This document shows, piece by piece, positions 34,728 through 44,361 of a stretch of 64,000 nucleotides of DNA. The DNA is taken from NCBI GenBank assembly GCA_910583555.1, contig CAJTXO010000003.1, forward strand, positions 133,058-197,057. The letters are read 5' to 3'. Under the pieces are notes generated by a model. It saw only the letters and a program-made list of their open reading frames with translations. It made no database searches and was not told the origin of the DNA. Both the position numbers and the translations under genes were made by a program. Every line of letters starts with the position of its first letter. The stretch's first letter is position 1. The stretch is from an uncultured Eubacterium sp. (GTDB taxonomy: Bacteria; Bacillota; Clostridia; Lachnospirales; Lachnospiraceae).

Positions 34728-35405
34728 ATGGAACGTTTTTTTAATTCGGATAACGCGGTGATGAGGGCGATGTCAAAAATATTTGATATCGGGTGGCTCA
34801 GCATCATTTATATCGTGTTCTGCGTGCCGGTCGTCACGATCGGGGCCGCTACGACGTCGCTTTATTATGTGGGAGCTAAGGTGTTGCGGCATGAGCGCAG
34901 CTATGTGTGGACGGAGTTTTGGAGGAGCTTTAAACAGAATTTTGTTCCGGCTACGATCCTGTGGCTGATCTTTGCGCTGATCAATGGCATTTTATATGTC
35001 AACCTGAACCTGGTGGGGATCACGGACGCGGAATCGGAGTACGGCGGCTATTTGGCGGGTGCTTATCTGGCGATCGCGTTTGTGGTAGCCTGTGTGATGT
35101 CTTATGTGTTTTGTGTGCTGTCCCGGTTCACGATGTCGGTCGGCCGCATCATCCGATTTTCCCTTTATGCGGCGTTCCGTCATTTTCTGCACACGCTGCT
35201 GCTTTTACTGATCCTGTTTGCGGCGGGATTTGGCATTTATGCGGGATTTGTCGTGCAGATGCCGATCCTTCTCGTATTTGTACCGGGGACGGCAGTTTTT
35301 CTCTATACGTTTCCGATGGAGCATCTTCTGCGGAAGTACACGCCAAAATCAGAGGAACAGTATACGGAAGATGGAGAAAAGATCGTGCAGTGGTATGAGG
35401 AATAA
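34728..35405 (+). CDS. YesL/DUF624 family membrane protein
   Basis: ATG 34728 chosen for TAGGAGGGA upstream; 225 aa. DUF624 signature near the N-terminus: FDIGWLSIIYIVFCVPVVTI followed by GAATTSLYYVGAKV. About five TM helices, e.g. VPATILWLIFALINGILYV and AFRHFLHTLLLLLILFAAGF. YesL-like proteins often sit near carbohydrate uptake genes, which fits the glgB gene next door, but no biochemical role is known. Confidence 0.85.
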   Translation: MERFFNSDNAVMRAMSKIFDIGWLSIIYIVFCVPVVTIGAATTSLYYVGAKVLRHERSYVWTEFWRSFKQNFVPATILWLIFALINGILYVNLNLVGITDAESEYGGYLAGAYLAIAFVVACVMSYVFCVLSRFTMSVGRIIRFSLYAAFRHFLHTLLLLLILFAAGFGIYAGFVVQMPILLVFVPGTAVFLYTFPMEHLLRKYTPKSEEQYTEDGEKIVQWYEE

Positions 35406-35463
35406 GTGCGTCAGGGACAGCAATTGACAGGAATTGATACATTTTATATTTAGGAGGAATCGA

Positions 35464-37725
35464 ATGAGGCATAAACTGGAAGATTACATGGATTGGCCGA
35501 AAATAGAAGATTTGGAATATGCCGAGTGCGCGGACCCGCAGGAGGTGCTCGGTCCGGTCGAAGTTAAGGGAAATGTGCTTGTCAGAGGTTATTTTCCGGA
35601 TGCTGAAAAAGTTTCGGCTGTGGTGAAAGGAAAGAGCCGTCCGGTCGCGATGACGAAAATGGATCAGAGCGGGTATTTTGCGGCGTTTTTAGGAGGGAAG
35701 AAAATCCCGGAGTACACGTTTCGGATTGAGACGGAAAAGGGTAAAATGGAAATCTGTGATCCCTATGCGGTTGATGATTTTGTGGACGCGATGGACGAGG
35801 CGATGTTTGAGAGCGGGACGCATGATACGATCTACGAAAAACTCGGGGCACATGTGCGCACGGTGAATGGCCGTAAGGGCACGAATTTTGCAGTGTGGGC
35901 GCCGAATGCCGTTTCGGTCAGCGTCGTCGGTGATTTTAATGGATGGGATGGCAGGAAACATCCGATGCGGCGTCATGCGACGGGAATTTTTGAATTGTTT
36001 GTGGAACAGACGGCAGCAGGCGACCTGTATAAATACGAGATCCACGGCGCGGACGGAAAAGTCGTACTCAAAGCGGATCCATACGGGTTTTATTGTGAGA
36101 AACGGCCGGCGACAGCAAGTATCGTTTGGGATCTGGGGCAGTATGCGTGGAACGATCAGTCATGGATGGCGGAGCGGAAAAAGAAAGATATCCTCAGTGA
36201 GCCGTTCATCGTGCTGGAAGTACAGCTGGGGTCCTTCCGCAAGCCGCAGATACAGGAAAACGGGGAAGCGTTTTATTCATACCGGGAACTGGCGCCGATG
36301 CTTTCCGAGTATTGTAAGAAGATGGGATATACCCATATAGAATTGATGCCCGTAATGGAACATCCCTATGACGCGTCGTGGGGGTATCAGGTGACGGGGT
36401 ATTTTGCGCCGACTTCCCGGTATGGGACGCCGGACGATTTCCGCTTTTTTGTCAATCATATGCACCAGAACGGGATTGGCGTCATTTTGGACTGGGTTCC
36501 GGCTCATTTTCCAAAAGACGAGCACGGACTGGCGCGGTTTGATGGAACATGCCTGTACGAGCACCTTGACCCGAGACAGGGGGAACACCCGCACTGGGGG
36601 ACGCTGATCTATAATTATGGCCGTCCAGAGGTTGTGGATTTCCTCGTTTCCAACGCGCTGTTCTGGCTGGACAAATACCACGCTGACGGACTGCGGCTGG
36701 ATGCGGTGGCATCCATGCTCTATCTGGATTATGGAAAGCAGGATGGCGAGTGGGTGGCAAATATGTACGGCGGTAAAGAAAATCTTGAGGCGGTCGAATT
36801 TTTAAAGAAATTGAATGAGAAGGTAAAAGAGAGAAAAGATGGGGCGGTGACGATCGCGGAAGAATCGACGGCATGGCCGAAGGTGACAGGAGAGGTCAGC
36901 GAGGGCGGACTCGGGTTTGACATGAAATGGAATATGGGGTGGATGAACGATTACCTCGAGTATATCAAAACCGATCCGCTGTTCCGGAAAGGCAGGCACG
37001 GCATGCTTACGTTCAGCATGGTGTACCATTATTCGGAGAATTTTGTCCTCGTGTTCTCCCACGACGAGGTCGTACACGGCAAGGCGTCCATGTTTGGCAA
37101 GATGCCGGGGACCACAGAGCAGAAGCTGGCAGGACTGCGTCTGACGTATGGGTATATGGCGGCACATCCCGGGAAAAAACTTTTGTTTATGGGACAGGAT
37201 TTCGGACAGGAGCGCGAGTGGAGCGAGGAGAGGGAGCTGGATTGGGAGCTGCTGAACGACCAGAAGGCGGCGAGAAGCGATTCCGGCGATATTATTTCCA
37301 TCAAATCGCCCCATACGCTGCTGCACGACTATGTGGCGTCGCTGTGGAACTTTTATAAGGAGCATCCGGCGATGTATGCCTGGGACGACAAGCCGGAAGG
37401 ATTTGTGTGGGTCAGTATGCTCGACGCCGACCACAGCGTGATCTCGTTTATGCGCAAAAGCGCGGAAGAGACGCTTTTAGTCGTCTGCAATTTCACGCCT
37501 GTGACTTATGAGGAGTTCCGGCTCGGCGTACCATTGGCCGGAAAATATAAAGAAATATGGAACAGCGACAGTATAGGTTTTGGCGGAACGGGAAATATAA
37601 ATCCGAGGTTGAAACAGTCAAAGGCAGTAAAACAGGATGGTATGGACCAGTCGATCGAATTTGTGCTGGCGCCGTCGGCGATACAGATCTTTGAGTATAC
37701 GCCGTTAAAAAATAAAAAGGAATGA
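35464..37725 (+). CDS. glgB: 1,4-alpha-glucan branching enzyme
   Basis: ATG 35464 behind AGGAGGAAT; 753 aa. Two N-terminal CBM48-like modules (the second with GTNFAVWAPNAVSVSVVGDF), then the GH13 (beta/alpha)8 barrel: HIELMPVMEHPYDASWGYQV, the nucleophile Asp in GLRLDAVASMLYLDYG, the acid Glu in TIAEESTAWPKVTG and VFSHDEVVHGKASM. A beta-sandwich closes the protein. It adds alpha-1,6 branches to glycogen; glycogen synthase glgA lies 10 kb downstream, so the glycogen genes are split. Confidence 0.97.
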   Translation: MRHKLEDYMDWPKIEDLEYAECADPQEVLGPVEVKGNVLVRGYFPDAEKVSAVVKGKSRPVAMTKMDQSGYFAAFLGGKKIPEYTFRIETEKGKMEICDPYAVDDFVDAMDEAMFESGTHDTIYEKLGAHVRTVNGRKGTNFAVWAPNAVSVSVVGDFNGWDGRKHPMRRHATGIFELFVEQTAAGDLYKYEIHGADGKVVLKADPYGFYCEKRPATASIVWDLGQYAWNDQSWMAERKKKDILSEPFIVLEVQLGSFRKPQIQENGEAFYSYRELAPMLSEYCKKMGYTHIELMPVMEHPYDASWGYQVTGYFAPTSRYGTPDDFRFFVNHMHQNGIGVILDWVPAHFPKDEHGLARFDGTCLYEHLDPRQGEHPHWGTLIYNYGRPEVVDFLVSNALFWLDKYHADGLRLDAVASMLYLDYGKQDGEWVANMYGGKENLEAVEFLKKLNEKVKERKDGAVTIAEESTAWPKVTGEVSEGGLGFDMKWNMGWMNDYLEYIKTDPLFRKGRHGMLTFSMVYHYSENFVLVFSHDEVVHGKASMFGKMPGTTEQKLAGLRLTYGYMAAHPGKKLLFMGQDFGQEREWSEERELDWELLNDQKAARSDSGDIISIKSPHTLLHDYVASLWNFYKEHPAMYAWDDKPEGFVWVSMLDADHSVISFMRKSAEETLLVVCNFTPVTYEEFRLGVPLAGKYKEIWNSDSIGFGGTGNINPRLKQSKAVKQDGMDQSIEFVLAPSAIQIFEYTPLKNKKE

Positions 37726-37744
37726 CAGACAAGGAGACAGATTC

Positions 37745-40669
37745 ATGAAGGACGTAAACGGATACAGGGTAATCGTAAAACAGGAATTAAAAGAGCTGGA
37801 TGCCAGCGGGTATCTTCTCGAACATGAAAAAACAAAAGCGAAAGTCGTAGCGATCGAAGCAAAAGACGATAATAAAGTATTTTCCATCGGATTTCGGACA
37901 CCGCCGAAAGATTCGACAGGAGTGGCACATATCGTAGAGCATACCGTACTCTGCGGCTCGAAACATTTTCCGGTGAAGGACCCGTTCATCGAATTGGAAA
38001 AGGGTTCGCTCAACACGTTCCTCAACGCGATGACGTATCCAGATAAGACGGTGTACCCGGTTGCGAGCTGCAACGACAAGGATTTCCGTAATCTGATGAA
38101 CGTGTATCTCGACGCCGTATTTTATCCGAACATCTATCAGGAAGAGAAGATCTTCCAGCAGGAGGGCTGGCACTATGAACTGGACGATATGAAGGGGCCG
38201 CTCACGTATAACGGCGTTGTGTTCAATGAGATGAAAGGGGTATTTTCTTCGCCCAAAGAATTACTGGAGCGAAAGATCCAGCAGTCGCTGTTCCCGGATA
38301 CGGCCTATGTCCATGAATCGGGCGGGGATCCGGCCGCGATCCCGGATCTGACGTATCAGGACTATCTGGACTTTCATTCGCGCTATTATCATCCGTCGAA
38401 CAGCTACATCTATTTGTATGGCGATATGGACATGGCAGAGCAGCTCGCCTGGATCGACGACAACTATTTAAGCAGTTTTGACTATCTGGAAGTGGATTCC
38501 CGCATACAAAAGCAGGAGGCATTTGACGAGCCGGTGGACTGCCGCAGCTATTATTCACTGGCTGAGGGGGAATCGGCCGAGGAAAAAACGTATTTTAGCT
38601 ATAATGCTGCCGTGGCGACCTCGTTAGACCGGGAACTGTATCTCGCGTTCCAGGTGTTGAATTATGTACTCGTGCAGGGCGTCGGCGCGCCGGTCAAACA
38701 GGCGCTCATGGATGCGGGTATTGGCACGGAGATCGTCAGCTTTTATGATGAGGGGATCTGTCAGCCCACGTTTTCGATCATCGCGAAAAATGCGGCCGCG
38801 GATAAAAAGGAAATGTTCGCCTCTATCGTGCGGGAGCAGTTAGAGAAGCTCGTGGCAGACGGGATCAACAGGGATTCCCTGAACGCCGGATTGAACGCGC
38901 TGGAATTCCGTTACCGGGAGGCGGATTTCGGGATGTATCCGAAAGGGCTTATGTATGGACTGCAGATTTTCGACAGCTGGCTCTACGATCCGGAAAAACC
39001 GTTTATCCATTTGCAGGCGAATGAAACGTTCCAAAAGCTGCGGGAGAAAATGGACGACGGGTATTTTGAGTCGCTGATCCAGAAATATCTGTTGGATAAC
39101 ACGCACCGTTCGTTTGTGACGATCGAGCCGAAGGCCGGTCTGACGGCGGAGATGGAGGAACAGGAGGCAAAACGCCTGGAACAGTATTTTGCCACGCTTT
39201 CCGAGGCGCAGAAGGAGGAACTCATCCGGCAGACGAAAGAGTTGAAGCGCTATCAGGAGGAGCCGTCCCCGAAGGAAGAACTGGAAAAGATCCCGCTTCT
39301 TGCGAGGGAGGACATCGGCACGAAGGCCAAAGGCTTCTCGAACCGGGAAAAGACGACGGCGGGATGTCCGGTCATCCACCACGATTATTTTACAAACGGG
39401 ATCCAGTACATTCAGATCATGTTTGATATCAAGCCGCTTTTGAAAGATTACGCCCCCTACATTAGTCTGCTCTGTAATGTGCTGGGGTGCGTGGATACCG
39501 ATCTGCACGATAAGCTTTCGTATTCCAATGAGATTTTGCAAAATGCCGGGGATATGTATTTTACGCCGAATTTGTATCAGAGCCGGGTAAACCGCAGCCA
39601 GTATAAAGCGTTTTTGACATTTGGCACGAAGGTTTTCACCGACCGCTCAGAAAAGATCATTGATCTGTTGTACGAGGCGTTGACGATGTCCCATCTGGAT
39701 GATGAAAAGCGGTTAAAGGAAATCATCGGGGAGCAGAAATCGGCGCTCATCATGCGCCTGCTTTCGGCCGGGCACAGTACGGCCGTGAGCCGGGCGATGG
39801 CATACGGTTCAGAACCGTCCCGCTACGACGAACAGTTCAGCGGCATTTCCTTTTATCGGTTTTTATGCCGTCTGGAAGAAAATTTCGATCGTGAAAAAGA
39901 GAATTTAATCCGGGTTCTGAATTATTTGGTGGAGCAGATTTTTACGTGCGATCATATGAGCGCGGGCATTACGTGTACCGAGAGTGACTATGCGCCGTTC
40001 GAACAGGCATTTACCGGGTTTGTGCAGAAAATGGGGGCGCGCGCCGGAGCCGGGTGTGCGGTGGAGCCGGGACTTCGCTGTGAAGAGATCACGGAAAATG
40101 AAGGGTTTAAAACGGCAGGTCAGGTGCAGTTTGTCGCGCGCACTGGTAATTTTCTCGATGCGGGCATACCGTACAGCGGCGTGTACAAGGTTGTGAGATC
40201 GATCCTCGGATTTGATTACCTGTGGAATGAGGTGCGGGTAAAGGGCGGTGCGTACGGTGTGATGTGCGCGTTCCCGAATACCGGCGAGGGGTATTTTGTC
40301 TCCTACCGGGATCCGAACCTCGCGCGCACCAATGACGTGTACAAAGATGTGCCGCAGTATTTGCGGAACTTTGAAGCGGATGAGAGGGAGATGACGAAGT
40401 ATATCATAGGAACGATCAGCAGCGTGGATACACCGCTGACGCCGAAAGCGAAAGGGTCGCGGTCGATGGCTGCCTATCTGACGGATGTAACGGAGGAAGA
40501 TGTGCAGAGGGAGCGGGACGAGATCCTGCACGCCACGGCGGAAGAGATACGTGGGGCGGCCGCGATGGCGGAGGCTGTTTTGTCCGGCGGCGCGATCTGT
40601 GTTCTCGGGAATGAGGGCAAGGTGGCGGAGAGTGAGAGTATGTTCCAGTGTGTGTCGACGCTGGCCTGA
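37745..40669 (+). CDS. M16C-family metallopeptidase (PreP-like)
   Basis: 974 aa, RBS AAGGAGACAG. Inverted zinc motif HxxEH in GVAHIVEHTVLCGS (about residue 60), with the third ligand Glu in the YNGVVFNEMKGVFSS block about 75 residues on. Four M16 lobes follow, the second half being catalytically inactive but rich in the family's 'VRVKGGAYGVMCAF' type motif. Peptidases of this group degrade peptides in a closed chamber; no signal peptide is seen, so it is cytoplasmic. It follows glgB by 19 bp and ends at a strong terminator. Confidence 0.93.
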   Translation: MKDVNGYRVIVKQELKELDASGYLLEHEKTKAKVVAIEAKDDNKVFSIGFRTPPKDSTGVAHIVEHTVLCGSKHFPVKDPFIELEKGSLNTFLNAMTYPDKTVYPVASCNDKDFRNLMNVYLDAVFYPNIYQEEKIFQQEGWHYELDDMKGPLTYNGVVFNEMKGVFSSPKELLERKIQQSLFPDTAYVHESGGDPAAIPDLTYQDYLDFHSRYYHPSNSYIYLYGDMDMAEQLAWIDDNYLSSFDYLEVDSRIQKQEAFDEPVDCRSYYSLAEGESAEEKTYFSYNAAVATSLDRELYLAFQVLNYVLVQGVGAPVKQALMDAGIGTEIVSFYDEGICQPTFSIIAKNAAADKKEMFASIVREQLEKLVADGINRDSLNAGLNALEFRYREADFGMYPKGLMYGLQIFDSWLYDPEKPFIHLQANETFQKLREKMDDGYFESLIQKYLLDNTHRSFVTIEPKAGLTAEMEEQEAKRLEQYFATLSEAQKEELIRQTKELKRYQEEPSPKEELEKIPLLAREDIGTKAKGFSNREKTTAGCPVIHHDYFTNGIQYIQIMFDIKPLLKDYAPYISLLCNVLGCVDTDLHDKLSYSNEILQNAGDMYFTPNLYQSRVNRSQYKAFLTFGTKVFTDRSEKIIDLLYEALTMSHLDDEKRLKEIIGEQKSALIMRLLSAGHSTAVSRAMAYGSEPSRYDEQFSGISFYRFLCRLEENFDREKENLIRVLNYLVEQIFTCDHMSAGITCTESDYAPFEQAFTGFVQKMGARAGAGCAVEPGLRCEEITENEGFKTAGQVQFVARTGNFLDAGIPYSGVYKVVRSILGFDYLWNEVRVKGGAYGVMCAFPNTGEGYFVSYRDPNLARTNDVYKDVPQYLRNFEADEREMTKYIIGTISSVDTPLTPKAKGSRSMAAYLTDVTEEDVQRERDEILHATAEEIRGAAAMAEAVLSGGAICVLGNEGKVAESESMFQCVSTLA

Positions 40670-40727
40670 ATGGCAGGCGGAGGCGCCGAGACGGAATGGG
40701 AAATTCCGATTTCAGTAATATAAGTAA

Positions 40728-40766
40728 CCGCCCCAGTGTATCGTTCGGATACAGGGGCGGTTTTTT
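40728..40766 (+). terminator. Rho-independent terminator after the M16 peptidase gene
   Basis: CCGCCCC (40728-40734) pairs with GGGGCGG (40754-40760), with inner pairing of GTATC and GATAC, followed by six T. The opposite strand is less suitable, so it serves the + strand genes. Confidence 0.9.
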
Positions 40767-40784
40767 GAACAATATTTGATCAGG

Positions 40785-41657
40785 TCAAATTTTCTTATCC
40801 CAATAAGTCCACTCAATACATCGCTCAAAACCAATCGCGGCATAAAATGGATCACCGCCTCCGGTCATATGGGTGGCTCCCAGGGGTTTCATCCGGCGGT
40901 ACATTTCAGACAATGCGGCTGCCGCCAATCCCTTATTTCGATATTCGGGAACAGTACATAAAGGTTCCATATAAGCCAGTTTATTTTCTGGTGTCCACCA
41001 CATGCCAGCATAGCAAACATAATCTCCAGCCTCATTTTTCACAGCTACATCATATGGAGTATAATGTGGAGCTGCCAGCAGGTGGTATCCATTTTCTGCG
41101 TCGCCATTCCAGGACCCTTCGTCTTTTTCACGGTCAAAGCCTTTCCAGCAGCATTCGGCCGCTTTTTCAATATTAAGTTTTCCGCATTCTTCAAACTGGA
41201 AGCCTTGTGGAAGAGGAAAATCTAATGGTTTACTGAAATCATAGATCATTTCATTGTAACCCCAGGATTTTTCATATCCTGCTTTCGATACGGCGCTTTT
41301 GGCTGTTTCCTGGCCATCAAATAGAACAAAGGTGTGCGTTCCATCTATTCGGGGCATATATTCTTCTGAATATTGCACCATTTCTTCTGCCAGTGATTCA
41401 TATCCGGGACGAATCGAAAAATAAATATGACTGATTGGATTTTCTGTAAAACAAAAAGCCACAATTGTGCCATCCTCCTCCCAAATCTGATAGCGGTGTG
41501 TAAAGGATTTGTCCATCCAGTCACTTGATAAGGCGTATTCCAAAAAAGGAGCGGGAACACCGTTTTTCCAATTTCTTTCATAGATTTCCACCATAAACTG
41601 GCGTATTTCCATAAAATCACTTAAAATGCGAAAATTTCTGGTTGTAATATTTTTCAT
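40785..41657 (-). CDS. GNAT-family N-acetyltransferase
   Basis: ATG at 41657 chosen because AAAGGAAT lies 9 bp upstream on that strand; 290 aa, two GNAT-like halves. The N-terminal half has IWEEDGTIVAFCFTENP; the C-terminal half has the acetyl-CoA motif in LCTVPEYRNKGLAAAALSEM followed by GGDPFYAAIGFERC. The Q/R-x-x-G-x-G/A motif is present as RNKGLA. Substrate unknown. It is transcribed toward the M16 terminator. Confidence 0.85.
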   Translation of the reverse strand: MKNITTRNFRILSDFMEIRQFMVEIYERNWKNGVPAPFLEYALSSDWMDKSFTHRYQIWEEDGTIVAFCFTENPISHIYFSIRPGYESLAEEMVQYSEEYMPRIDGTHTFVLFDGQETAKSAVSKAGYEKSWGYNEMIYDFSKPLDFPLPQGFQFEECGKLNIEKAAECCWKGFDREKDEGSWNGDAENGYHLLAAPHYTPYDVAVKNEAGDYVCYAGMWWTPENKLAYMEPLCTVPEYRNKGLAAAALSEMYRRMKPLGATHMTGGGDPFYAAIGFERCIEWTYWDKKI

Positions 41658-41800
41658 GCTGTCAATTCCTTTCTTTCCCAGATGCAAAATTCGTTTTTGG
41701 ATACGGCAAAAGAAAAAACGAATCATGTGTAGTCACATAATCCGTCCACATTATAAAGCAATTTACAACCCCTGAGTTTTGTGAAGAGTATTTTGCATGA

Positions 41801-41905
41801 TGTGAACGTTGAAAAGTCTATTTTGCTGTAACAAAAACAAACGCATCTGTATGCGCTGAGATTTTAAGTTACATTCTAAAAATAGACTACTGAATCATGT
41901 TCACA
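41801..41905. other. nested multi-stem inverted-repeat element
   Basis: Four stems nested in order: TGTGAAC 41801-41807 with GTTCACA 41899-41905; AGTCTATTTT 41815-41824 with AAAATAGACT 41879-41888; TGTAAC 41827-41832 with GTTACA 41868-41873; CGCAT 41842-41846 with ATGCG 41851-41855 (loop CTGT). It lies in the 457-bp gap between the GNAT gene and the Rpn-type gene; I see no ORF in that gap. It could be a structured RNA, an operator cruciform or a MITE-like element; flanking sequences add weak outer pairing. Not a typical terminator, as no T-tract follows. Confidence 0.6.
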
Positions 41906-42114
41906 CCTCATTTCATAAAAAGTAATTAGAGTATAACATATTTAAATAGAAGTGTAAAGTATGAGCTGCAGGGATGGTTTCAAGTTATATTACAGAGCAA
42001 TTAGGAAGTTTTATTAACAACAATGCCCGCTCCCGTTGCTTTTGACTTCTTGTTGTGATAAAATGATTTCAGGATAAGGGAACCAATTAGTTTGATGTAC
42101 AAAGGCGGGGTGGT

Positions 42115-42942
42115 GTGTTGATACGGGACAATATGGCAAGAAAACAGGAATTAAACGAAACGATTGATAGTTTTTCACTATTTGATGATGACTTTATGGG
42201 CATTGTATTTGACCGGAATGTCGAAGCAACGGAATTTCTTCTAAATACTATTTTAGAACGCGACGATATTGAAGTGTTGGAGGTAATCGGTCAGAGGGAG
42301 TATAAAAATGCTGTGATTGGCGGACGATCTATCCGTATAGACATTTTTGCGAGAGATTCTACAGAAAAGATCTATGATATTGAGGTTCAAGGATATGACG
42401 AAGGTGCGGATGTTCACAGAGCCAGATTTAACAGCAGTATGATCGATACGAGAATGTTAAAGGAAGGACAGAAATTTAAGGAGTTGCATGAATCCTACGT
42501 TATATTTATTGCGAGAAATGATGTTATGGGAAGTGGGTTACCATTATATCATATAGATCGAGTGGTAAAAGAGACAGGTTTGCCTTTTGGGGATGGTTCG
42601 CAAATTATTTATGTGAACGGAAGTTACAAAAATGAACATGATCCAATCGGAAAATTAGTACATGATTTTAAATGCGAGAAATCAAAGGATGTGTATAATC
42701 CTATATTGGCAAAGCAACTTCATTATTTTAAGGAGACGGAAGGAGGGCGAGCTATTATGTGTAAAGCGGTAGAAGAACTGGCGGGGAAATGGGCGGCCAG
42801 AAGTGCAGAAGAGAGCAGGCTTGACACAATTGTTGTCAATTTGAAAAGTATCATGAAATCAATGTCATATACATTAGAGCAGGCAATGGATGTTTTAGAA
42901 ATATCAGAGGACGACCGAGCCGTTCTCTTAAAACGGTTCTGA
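42115..42942 (+). CDS. PD-(D/E)XK nuclease/transposase-family (Rpn-like) protein
   Basis: 275 aa from GTG 42115; TTG 42118 (7 bp after AAAGGCGGGG) or ATG 42133 are alternatives. N-terminal SLFDDDFMGIVFDRNVEATE and FLLNTILERDDIEV, then the nuclease core IRIDIFARDSTEKIYDIEVQ (D...E-x-Q pattern of the fold), followed by HRARFNSSMIDTRML. It differs from the Rpn-type protein at 9552: no Gly/Glu repeat tail. Such proteins are scattered in Lachnospiraceae genomes; activity not shown. Confidence 0.78.
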   Translation: MLIRDNMARKQELNETIDSFSLFDDDFMGIVFDRNVEATEFLLNTILERDDIEVLEVIGQREYKNAVIGGRSIRIDIFARDSTEKIYDIEVQGYDEGADVHRARFNSSMIDTRMLKEGQKFKELHESYVIFIARNDVMGSGLPLYHIDRVVKETGLPFGDGSQIIYVNGSYKNEHDPIGKLVHDFKCEKSKDVYNPILAKQLHYFKETEGGRAIMCKAVEELAGKWAARSAEESRLDTIVVNLKSIMKSMSYTLEQAMDVLEISEDDRAVLLKRF

Positions 42943-42963
42943 CAAGAGGCAGGAGGATAAAAG

Positions 42964-43104
42964 ATGAATAGAAAGATAAAAAAGATAGTAAAGAAAACAT
43001 TTGTATTTCCCCTTTTCCTAATTTATTTTTTGATCGTGGAAATATGGATTGGTGCCGGCATTTATCATGTTTGGGATAAAATGATGAAATGGACAGATAA
43101 ATAA
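42964..43104 (+). CDS. 46-aa single-pass membrane protein
   Basis: Short ORF with a strong ribosome site (AGGAGG, 7 bp before the ATG), 21 bp after the Rpn-type gene. It has a very basic N-terminus (MNRKIKKIVKK) followed by one TM helix (VFPLFLIYFLIVEIWIGAGI) and a short polar tail. The basic-in, hydrophobic layout and good start signal make it a likely real small membrane protein of unknown function; a hydrophobic toxin peptide is one possibility. Confidence 0.6.
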   Translation: MNRKIKKIVKKTFVFPLFLIYFLIVEIWIGAGIYHVWDKMMKWTDK

Positions 43105-43143
43105 AAAACAAATGCACAAGCGCTACAGATTTTGGAGGGAATC

Positions 43144-44070
43144 ATGGCAGAGAATAACAACGGACAGGAATATAAATCCGGCTTCGCCGCCCTGGTCGGC
43201 AGGCCGAATGTGGGGAAATCGACGCTCATGAACCGCATCATCGGGCAGAAGATCGCGATCACGAGCAATAAACCGCAGACCACGAGAAACCGGATCCAGA
43301 CGATCTATCACGAGGAGCGGGGGCAGATCGTGTTTTTGGATACGCCGGGTATCCATAAGGCAAAGAACAAGCTGGGCGAGTACATGGTCAATGTCGCGGA
43401 GCGGACGTTTCACGAGGTCGATATGATCCTGTGGATCGTGGAGGCGACGACGTTTATCGGAAAGGGCGAACAGCATATCGCCGAGCAGTTAAAAAAGGCG
43501 GACATTCCGGTACTTCTCGTCATGAACAAGATCGATAAAGTGAAAAAGGACGAGCTGCTCGCCTGTATTGACGCGTACCAGAAGGTTCTGGATTTTGATG
43601 AGATCATTCCGGTGTCGGCACAGAAGGGTGACAATGTGGACCATCTTGTGGATGTGATGTTTGGCTATCTGGAAGCGGGGCCGCAGTTTTATGACGGCGA
43701 TACCGTGACGGACCAGCCGGAGCGCCAGATCGTGGCCGAGTTGATCCGGGAAAAAGCGCTTCGCCTTTTGGAGGATGAGATCCCGCACGGGATCGCGGTC
43801 GTGATCGATCAGATGAAACGCCGTTCGGGACGGGGAGGGATGTATGACATCGACGCCACGATCATATGCGAGAGGGATTCCCACAAGGGAATCATCATCG
43901 GCAAGCAGGGACAGATGCTAAAAAAGATCGGCAGCAGAGCGAGGCTTGAGATCGAGGATTTCCTTCAAACTAAGGTGAACTTAAAGCTGTGGGTGAAGGT
44001 GAAGAAGGACTGGCGGGACAGTGATTTCCTTTTGAAAAATTTTGGATACAATAAGAATCATTTGGAATAA
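43144..44070 (+). CDS. era: GTPase Era
   Basis: ATG 43144 chosen for TTGGAGGGAATC; 308 aa. G1 VGRPNVGKSTLMNRI, G2/switch KPQTTRNRIQTIYH, G3 FLDTPGIHKAKN, G4 MNKIDKV, G5 PVSAQKGDN, then the C-terminal KH domain with GIIIGKQGQMLKKIGSRAR and LWVKVKKDWRDSDF. It binds 16S rRNA and is needed for 30S assembly. The era-small ORF-recO order is that of other Bacillota (yqzL position). Confidence 0.98.
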   Translation: MAENNNGQEYKSGFAALVGRPNVGKSTLMNRIIGQKIAITSNKPQTTRNRIQTIYHEERGQIVFLDTPGIHKAKNKLGEYMVNVAERTFHEVDMILWIVEATTFIGKGEQHIAEQLKKADIPVLLVMNKIDKVKKDELLACIDAYQKVLDFDEIIPVSAQKGDNVDHLVDVMFGYLEAGPQFYDGDTVTDQPERQIVAELIREKALRLLEDEIPHGIAVVIDQMKRRSGRGGMYDIDATIICERDSHKGIIIGKQGQMLKKIGSRARLEIEDFLQTKVNLKLWVKVKKDWRDSDFLLKNFGYNKNHLE

Positions 44071-44163
44071 TGTTCTAGTATATGGACTTTCCTTTGTGGA
44101 GAAGATAATGAGTGAAGAGGAACTACTTACATCAACAATTTATAAACCACGGAGGAAACCAAC

Positions 44164-44361
44164 ATGCAAAGTAATAATTGGGAAAATTTTTATCAGTCAG
44201 GAAGGGTATCTGACTATCTGAAGTATATAGATTCTGCCAGGAACGCGGCAGAGGGGGACGGGAGTTATTCGAGGAAGGACAATTTGTCCGGCAGTATGGA
44301 GTCGGTGCAGTATGCAGGAGAAAGTGACAGGGATGGTGCTCTCGGGCACACCGGTTGGTGA
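44164..44361 (+). CDS. small conserved-position protein between era and recO
   Basis: 65 aa, start ATG behind GGAGGAAACC; it overlaps recO by 50 bp in another frame. Sequence begins MQSNNWENFYQSGRVSDYL and is polar without TM helix. In Bacillus subtilis the same slot between era and recO is held by the short gene yqzL; there is no clear sequence likeness here, only position and size. The good ribosome site and the long overlap suggest it is translated and coupled to recO. Confidence 0.6.
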   Translation: MQSNNWENFYQSGRVSDYLKYIDSARNAAEGDGSYSRKDNLSGSMESVQYAGESDRDGALGHTGW

